Position numbers and translations under genes: made by a program | Source: a virus | Length of the DNA stretch: 31,818 nucleotides | Reading direction: 5' to 3' (one strand) | IMG/VR virus record: IMGVR_UViG_3300035698_002048 | Span: 1 to 31,818 of that record | The notes under the pieces: generated by a model | What the model saw: only the letters and a program-made list of their open reading frames with translations | The model's database searches: none | Told to the model about the DNA's origin: nothing | Shown: positions 6,839-14,800 of the stretch, piece after piece | Numbering within the stretch: the first letter of the stretch is position 1 | Layout of the letters: each line of letters starts with the position of its first letter

Positions 6839-8821
6839 ATGCCTAAAGTTCCACTAACGAATTTAACTCAAGATCCAAATGCTGTATCTAATTACAGGGC
6901 TAATCTTTCCGCTCCACCTGAAGCTTTTGGTTCTGAAGAAGCAAAGACTATAGCTATGAACGCAAATGCTCAGGCAGCAGGTAATAATAGAGATATAGCA
7001 AACACAAGAAGTCTTGGTAGTGGTCTTGACAAAATGGCTGCTGTTATTACAAACAGAGCTATAGAATTAAGGATTGAAGCTGACAAAGCTGAAGCTATGG
7101 ACGCGTTGAATAATGCCTCTGCTGAACTATCGGCTTTTTTTTCTAACGAAACTAACACTAAAAAAGGTAAAGACGCCCAGACAGTAGTAAAAGATACTAC
7201 TAACAAGGCCCGTGAGATTTCTGATAATATATATGGAAAGCTTGAGACTAATAGGCAGAAAAAACTATTTAATGAGTCCTGGTCTAGGCATACTTCGGCA
7301 AAGCTTGAGACGGCTTCTTCGTACCAGAGCCAGCAGTTTGAGGCATTTAAAAAACAAGTTGAAATATCAACTATAGAAAATGCTAAAAATATGGTGTCAG
7401 CAGACCCTTACAACTCTACTCTTGCAGCAGACCAATGGGAGAACGTAAAAAACTCAATATTTATAAATAATGTTGGTGGAGACCCTAGTTTAAGTATAGA
7501 AGAAAATGCTAAAAATCAAGGAATTAAAGTAGAAGATTATAAATCAAAATATGGTTACGGCGACGCTGTTATGCAGAAAAAGCTTCTTGACGCCAGAAGT
7601 GGTTTTGAAAGCTCAAGGGTATTAGGCTTTTTAGCAAGGGGTAATCCTTATGCTGCTCAAGAATATTTTGACCAAAACAACAAGTTAATAGAGCCAAAAG
7701 AAAGGGAAGTTTTAAGAACTAAGGTAAGGGAAGAGAAAGTTAAATTTCAGGCCCAGGACATAGTTAGTAATATTATGTCAACTCCTGCTGATTTAGGTCT
7801 TTATACAAAAAAGGTTATGGACGCTACGAAGAAAGATCCTTTTTTAAGAGCTGAAGCTATGTCGTTGCTTACATCACAATGGGGTATTAGGGAAAAGAAC
7901 GAGAAAGATATGGAAAGCCGTTCCGTTAGAGGGTTTGCAGAGGTAGCTTTTAATAATCCTTATGCAAATAAAGATATGATCCCTGAGCTTGTAGGGCCAA
8001 AACAAAAGGCTGCTTTTGAAAACTATTTTATAAAACGAGATACTGACACATTAGAAACAGATTGGGACGTTTATTATTCATTACAAGACGGTATTATAAA
8101 AGGTAAGCTTACGGTTAATGATATTACAATGAATTGTGACAAACTAGATAATGTTAAAAGAAGAGAGCTTGAAAGCCTTGCTAAGAAAGGAGAAGAGGAG
8201 AGAATAAATCGTGTTTCAAAGGTAAGGCCATCATTAGAAACCGAGATTAAAAAAAGCTGGGAATTTTACCGCCACACTAAGTTTAAGAATACTATGTCAG
8301 AAGATAAGAGGGTTGATTACGAAAATTTCAAGGACTCTGTATATCAAAATGATGACCCAGCAAGCAATAAATCAGACGATCAAAGAGTTTCTGAAGCTGC
8401 AAAGGCGTATTTTAGACCTGTAAAAGTCTCGTCGTTAGACAAGGCTAATAGTTTTATGGCAAGATGGAGTCCTATATCTGGCTTTTTACCTAGTTTGTTT
8501 GGCTCTAGTAGTGACATTCCTGACTACGGAACAGGCCTAGCTGTAGGAGAGTCTCATAATATAACCCCTGGCCTGACAGCATTAGAAGAGAGGATAACGA
8601 ATTTTCCTTCTTATAGAACTGTCCGGGACTCTTTTGACTTTAAAAAGCTAGAACAAACTTTTGGCCGGGAAATTACTGAAGCTGAATTTATTAGCCAATA
8701 TTATAAACCGACAATAGATAGGTTAAATAAAGAAGGTAGAAGGACTGACCCGGAACTTGTTACACAGATAATACTTAATACTATGAAAAATAAAATAAAC
8801 AAACTTAAAGGAAACCAATAA
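6839..8821 (+). CDS. Internal virion protein, gp15-like (ejection core)
   Basis: This 660-residue, mostly helical and highly charged protein lacks membrane spans. After about 20 polar residues it has long amphipathic helices (residues 60-190) and then recurring 'ARGNPYAAQEYFDQN' type helix pairs (around 265-300), in the manner of gp15-type core proteins (T7 gp15, 747 residues, forms the periplasmic tube). The start has GGAG 8 nt upstream; its TAA overlaps the next ATG by one base (TAATG), coupling it to the giant protein, which is the usual gp15-gp16 order. Sequence similarity to T7 itself is not obvious; position carries much of the call. Confidence 0.7.
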   Translation: MPKVPLTNLTQDPNAVSNYRANLSAPPEAFGSEEAKTIAMNANAQAAGNNRDIANTRSLGSGLDKMAAVITNRAIELRIEADKAEAMDALNNASAELSAFFSNETNTKKGKDAQTVVKDTTNKAREISDNIYGKLETNRQKKLFNESWSRHTSAKLETASSYQSQQFEAFKKQVEISTIENAKNMVSADPYNSTLAADQWENVKNSIFINNVGGDPSLSIEENAKNQGIKVEDYKSKYGYGDAVMQKKLLDARSGFESSRVLGFLARGNPYAAQEYFDQNNKLIEPKEREVLRTKVREEKVKFQAQDIVSNIMSTPADLGLYTKKVMDATKKDPFLRAEAMSLLTSQWGIREKNEKDMESRSVRGFAEVAFNNPYANKDMIPELVGPKQKAAFENYFIKRDTDTLETDWDVYYSLQDGIIKGKLTVNDITMNCDKLDNVKRRELESLAKKGEEERINRVSKVRPSLETEIKKSWEFYRHTKFKNTMSEDKRVDYENFKDSVYQNDDPASNKSDDQRVSEAAKAYFRPVKVSSLDKANSFMARWSPISGFLPSLFGSSSDIPDYGTGLAVGESHNITPGLTALEERITNFPSYRTVRDSFDFKKLEQTFGREITEAEFISQYYKPTIDRLNKEGRRTDPELVTQIILNTMKNKINKLKGNQ

Positions 8822-11800
8822 TGGAAGACTTAAAAGTTACAACGGCTACAGGCCAAGAACCAGTAGTTAAAACAGAAACTTCATATCAAGAGTCAGGAAA
8901 TCCTTTTGGCGTAACAGAAGAAGCCCAGACAGATAATGACACCGCTGTTAAACCTTTAGTAGAGGACGACGACTATATTGACACTTCTATAGCACCTTTA
9001 AGACAAGATGACGACGACATAGATACTTCTATAGCTCCAACTTATGCAGAGTCCGCCAGGGAGTCTTATGCTGCAACCCGTGGTATTTCCCCAGACCACG
9101 CAGCTAAGGTTGTGAACCTTGCTAATTCTACTGGTGAAACTGAAGCTATTGTAGAAGAGAATATGGTCACAGCAGAAGAGTTAAACAACGAGCCAGACTG
9201 GGATATAGTTGAAAAAGAAAGCCCAGTTCTGTTTAAAGTTATATCAGAAGACGCAAAAAAAATGGCTCTTAGTAAAGATGATATTGATGTTTTAAAAGAC
9301 ACAGAAATAGACATAAGAGACGCTGGGTTTGCGAGTAAGGTGTTTCCTCTTTTAATGTCAGGAACGGCAAATATAGACGCTGGACTTGCAAGGCTTCCGG
9401 GCTTTGCTTGGGACGTGGCTCTTTATCCTCAGAACATATTATATAAGTCTATTGGACACCCTGAGTGGCAAGCAAAAGCTCCTGAAATAATGTATAACAA
9501 CCAAATAACAAGATACTACGAAGAGCAAGCTAGTGCTTGGTCTGCACAAGTAGAAAGAAAAGGAGCAGTTTTAGACCTTATTAAACAAGGCGATTATTCT
9601 GGAGCAGCAGAGGAGGCTCTACTTACAGCCGTAGAAAGCGCACCTTTTATGTTACTTGTTCTATCTATTCCAGTTTACGGTGTAGCTGTTGCTGCCGGAA
9701 CATCTGGTTCTAATGAAATGGCTGTTTCAATGAAAGCCGGAGAAGAGGGAACTGGTACTACAGACTATGCTTCACAAACAGCTAATGCTGCGAACAATGC
9801 GCTGTTTGAGTATATTGGAGAGAGGATTTTCGGAACAATACCAGCTTTTAATAGAATAAAAAAAGCTATGTCTAGTGGAGACTTTAAGATATTCTCTGCA
9901 AAGTTTTTAAAAAAACTAGCCACAGCAATTCCTATGGCTTCTGGAGAAGAAGCGTTAGGAGAAGGTTTTACACAGGCCGGGCAGACTTTAAGTCCTTACT
10001 TGTCTGGAACTAATCCTAAATCTATGGAAACTTTTTCTTCTGATATGGTACAGGCTATGTCGTCAGCTCTTATTATGGGTGGTGGTATGGTTGCCACTTC
10101 TGCTACAATGTCTGGGGTTATAAAACAAGCTCAGTCAAAGAAGGAAACTACCCTTTATGAAAAGGTAGGTAAAGCTGCAAACAAGTCAAAAACAAACGAA
10201 AGGACTCCTGGAGAGTATAAAGAGCTAATACAACAACAACTAGAAACTAACGGAATATCAGAAGTATATATCCCAGTAGAAAAGTTTGACGAATATTTCC
10301 AAAGCATAGGGATTGCTCCTGAAGTAATCATTCAAGATATTGGAGCTATTGAGGGTTATAAGTTTGCAAAAGAAACAAACGGTAACATAAAGATAAATTA
10401 TGCTGATTGGATTTCCAAGATGTCCAAGACTAAACATTATAACGCTTTAAAAAATGATGTTAAGTTTACCCAGGAAGGCTTTACGCCAAACGAAGCAAAG
10501 TACGAATTAGAACAGCAAAGCAAGATAGAGAAAGGATTAAAAGAAGAAGTTGGTTCTTCAAGTAAAAAAATAGTAGAAAACGAAGACGAAAAAATAAACA
10601 GAATAAAAGCTGAGGAATATTACCGTACTGAATTAAATAAAATAGCAAAGCCAGAGAAGATGAAAGATAAAGAATGGAATATCCAAAAAGAAAACTTGGT
10701 TATATCTTCTGCTGCATACGCCGTTAGACAGTCATCAAGACTTAAACAACCTATAGAAAGGTATTTAGAAGGAAAACAAGCTCTTACTTATTCAACAGAA
10801 GGTATGCAAAATATTGCAGACCCAAGTCATAAGGCCGTTACTATTCAAAGGGCCGAAGCTGACATATATAAAATACCAGTACAAGATATAAATATAGACG
10901 CTGAGACGTACCAATTTAAAGAAGGTGGAGACGAGTTTGGTGTATTACCTAAGCTGTCAGATGTTGGTGTGTGGGATCCATACCTGGCAGATTTTGTTAC
11001 TTTATACGAAGATAAGAACGGGAAGCTATGGGTTGTAGATGGACACCAGAGGGTAGGTCTTGCTAAAAAACTTATGGCTGGTGGACATAAACAAATAGAA
11101 GTTAATGCTATTATATTAAGAGAAGTAGACGGTATAACAAGAGAAGACGCTATGATTAAGGCTGCTGAAAAGAATATTGTAAATAATAGTGCAACATTAA
11201 AAGATAGTGCAAAAATATTTAGGCTAACAGGTGGTAAAACAAATTTATCAATACCAAACACGCCTTTAGTTAAACAAGCTAAGTTCATAGCCAAACTTTC
11301 AAAGTTTAGTTATTTTGCTTTTGTAAATGATAAGGTACAGGGTAATTACTCCGCTGTTACAGGAGAACTCGCAGCAGGAAACGAAGAGCTACAAGATGTT
11401 ATTACAGAGGTATTTATAAAGCAAAGTCCTGAAAACGTAGAACAAGCTAAGGCTATGGCCAGAAACATAATTGCAGATGTAAATAACCTTGTAGAAGAAG
11501 ACGGGTTCCAGGGTGCGTTTGATGTATTTGGAGCCAATAACAAAAAGGCTATATTTTTTGAAAGGGGTAAAATACTAACAGACACTATTAAAGATTTAGC
11601 TAAAGACAAAAAGATATTTAATAGTCTTATCAACAACAACGACGACATAACCAGAGTTGGTAATGAATTAAAAAAAGAAACAAATAAAGACGTAGTTAAT
11701 AAAAAGGCTATGGCTATTGATATTCTGGGAATAGAAGCTAACACGGTTGGTAGTGAAATATCTGCAAAACTTAGTGAGTTTGCTAAGGAACTTAAAAAGG

Positions 11801-14800
11801 GTGGGAAAAAGGCCACGATCATAAAGAAGTTTAAAACTTTCTTGTCTAAGAAAATAGAAGAGGGTTATTTTGATAAAGTTATTCTTGGCAAAGGTGAAGA
11901 GGCTTCAATAAAAGAAGAGGCAATACTAAGAACTGAAAGCCTGATTACTACTAAGACTGAAGTTATATCTAAACCAGAGTCAAAAGAAACTATAACCAGA
12001 GAGACGTTTGTAAATAAAGATACCGGAAGACAAACTACAGAAATATATCTTGTAGACGAGAAAGATATACCTCAGCCAGCGGCTAAAGAGTTAAAACAGC
12101 CTATAGACTTGGGTACCGTAACAGTAAACGCTAATGAAGACGTTGCAGACGAAGAAGAGCTATTTCAGTTTGGAGGATACAATGCAGCTCTAACAGCTAA
12201 CAGGGATATGTTCTTTAGAGCTAATGATCTTGAAAACCAAAAGGTTGATAGTGAAACCATAAGACAAGAGACCGGCTGGGTAAGGGGTGCTGATAAAGAA
12301 TGGAGATTTGAGATAAGTGATTTTGAAGCTTATATGAAACTCAGTCCTGAAAAGCTTGAGTCTGTATTGTTAAACAGTAAAAAGCCAGTTGTGTTGTCTG
12401 ATATTTTAGGACACGACAATTTATATGCTGCATACCCGGAGATAGCTAACATTGAAATAGTTGTTAGTCTTAACAAGGGCAACGCTGTATATATGAAAGC
12501 CAAGGACGGGAACCCTGCATACATAGGTTTAAGTTTTGACGCTATAAGAGACGGTGTATTTGACGGGGCGTTGATAGGATTACTTCACGAAATACAACAC
12601 GACATACAAAAGACAGAAGGGTTTGCTCCCGGAGGAAGTTTTGAAAAGGCTAAGGCTTTTGCTCCTGCAACTCTTGAAAAGGATAACGTAACATTTAAAG
12701 GTATTATAGATAATATAAAAAGATTAACAGAAGAGCCAAACGAGAACACTAAATTACTAATTAAAAATGAAATAAAAAAGATCGTGAGGCTCTTCAAAAA
12801 GTACGACTTGAATTATTCAGACTATATATCTGAAGAGATTGTTCAAGGTAAGGTAGATTTAACAAGAGTAAAAGTTGATGATATTTATATGTCCTTTGCT
12901 GGAGAGATAGAAGCTAGGCATACTGCTTCCAGAATGAACCTTACTGAAGAGGAGAGGAGGCAAATCCCCCCTAATTTTAATCCTGAAGATAAGGCTATAG
13001 TTTGGGACGGAGTTGAGTCAGACCTTACTTATGACCTCCTTGGTGGAGATACTATTTATTATCCGGGTTCCAGAACTGAGGAAGGGGTTAATATAGTCGG
13101 TAAGTTTAAAAATAAAGATGTAGCTGTAATAGAAGCTATTGATATACCTAAAGGGATTGAGAACAGAGAGGCTGCAGCTATGAAGGCTGTTAAGAACTTT
13201 GAAGACTGGGCGCAAGGACAAGGAGCGCAAACAGTTGAATTGCAGGACAAGATTGAAGAGAAGCTATTAAGTAGACTTGGATATAAGAACGGTGAGAAGT
13301 ATATATCTTCAAATACATTGTTCCAAAGTGAAACTATCCCTGAATATATGGGATCACACGAAGCCCCAACAAATGACGGCTATAGTAAGTCTCTTAATGA
13401 TATGCAAGACATATATCCTGAAGATATTTATAGTTCTAATGGTGCAAGATATTATGGAGACGGACACCCTTACGATCAGGCGGCTATTAGTATATTTAAT
13501 TCTGTTAGAGGAAAACCAAATGCTCCTGTAAAGATATATAGAGCTGTGCCAAAGGTTTTATCTAATTCTGAAAAAATAAACGAATATGAAAAACAAAAAG
13601 CATATATTCTAAAGACAGGTAAAATACCCAAGAGTGTTACTAATTGGGATAATAAAAGCGAGTATTACGATTTTATATCAAATGAAATAGACAAGTTAAA
13701 AGATCTACCAGAAACAACGGAAGACAAGTTTGGAATAAATGCTGGGGACTGGGTAACAATAAGCAGGGAATATTCTAAAGAACACGGGAAAAGCACACTT
13801 AACGGACAGTATAAAATAATATCAAAAACAGTTAAAGCTAGTGAAGTATTTACTGATGGAAACTCTATACACGAACAGGGTTACGACCCTAATCCTAAAA
13901 CATTATATCAAGACAATGTTACAGAGCAGGGCGTTCCTTTGTTTCAAGGAGCGAAGGTTGATGATTATAAGTTTGGCAATAAGAGAAGGGCGAAGTTTGA
14001 GCCTATTAGGAACCTTATAACCTTCCTAAAGGACGCAAATGCTTCTTCAGGTATTCACGAAACAGGGCATTATTGGCTTGAGGACATATTTGATATTGTT
14101 AATTCCGGGATTGCAACTCCTGAATTTGTTGATGACTGGAATATCGTAAAGGAATATCTTGGGATAAAAGAAGGACAAGAAAAGATAACAAGAGAACAGC
14201 ACGAGAAGTTCGCTAAGTCTGTAGAAGCATATTTCAGAGAAGGTACTGCTCCTAGCTCAAGACTTAAAGAAGTCTTTGAGAACTTCAAAGCTTGGCTACT
14301 TGACCTTTATAAAAGCATAAAGGCTATTGGCCTTGAGAACAATATCTCTGATGATATGAGGGGAGTATTTGACAGGCTTCTTGCAACAGAAGAGGAAATA
14401 AATGCAGCTAAGGGTGATATGCGAGAAACTGACCCAAACATATATGGAGAAGGTGTAGCCTCAAAGATAAGGGAATTGCAGAATAAATCAACAGAAGAGG
14501 CAAAGGTTGATCTTCTTGCAGAGCAAATGAAGGAGTCTACTAAAAAATATAGTCTATTGATTAAGAAAGAAGAGTCCGACGCTAGGGATAGAATAGAAAA
14601 GGACACAGAAAATAACGAAACGTACAGGGCTTCAAAAGAATTATCAGAGGCATTTAATGGCCAGAACGCAAAAGAACTTGCCGATATGTTTATAGCCGGA
14701 ACCTTAACAGAAGAGCAGAAGAACATATTTGATGATATTGCTCTTATAAACGCATACCCTTCTGGAGGTAATTTAGCTCAGGTTATTGCAGACAGTCCTA

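Noticed and set aside
8821-9300. A T7 gp16-type lytic transglycosylase domain at the N terminus of the giant protein
   Set aside because: No glutamate-serine motif or GLMQ-type pattern is present; the N terminus is acidic and repetitive instead.
11346-11822. Long open frames on the minus strand of the giant gene (for example 158 codons here and 149 codons at 10845-11294)
   Set aside because: They are Ser/Leu/Phe-rich, as expected from the complement of Lys/Glu-rich coding sequence, and they have no start signals or family patterns.
13277-13531. 84-codon frame on the + strand inside the giant gene
   Set aside because: It is out of frame with the ART-like domain, has no ribosome site and looks like a chance open frame.
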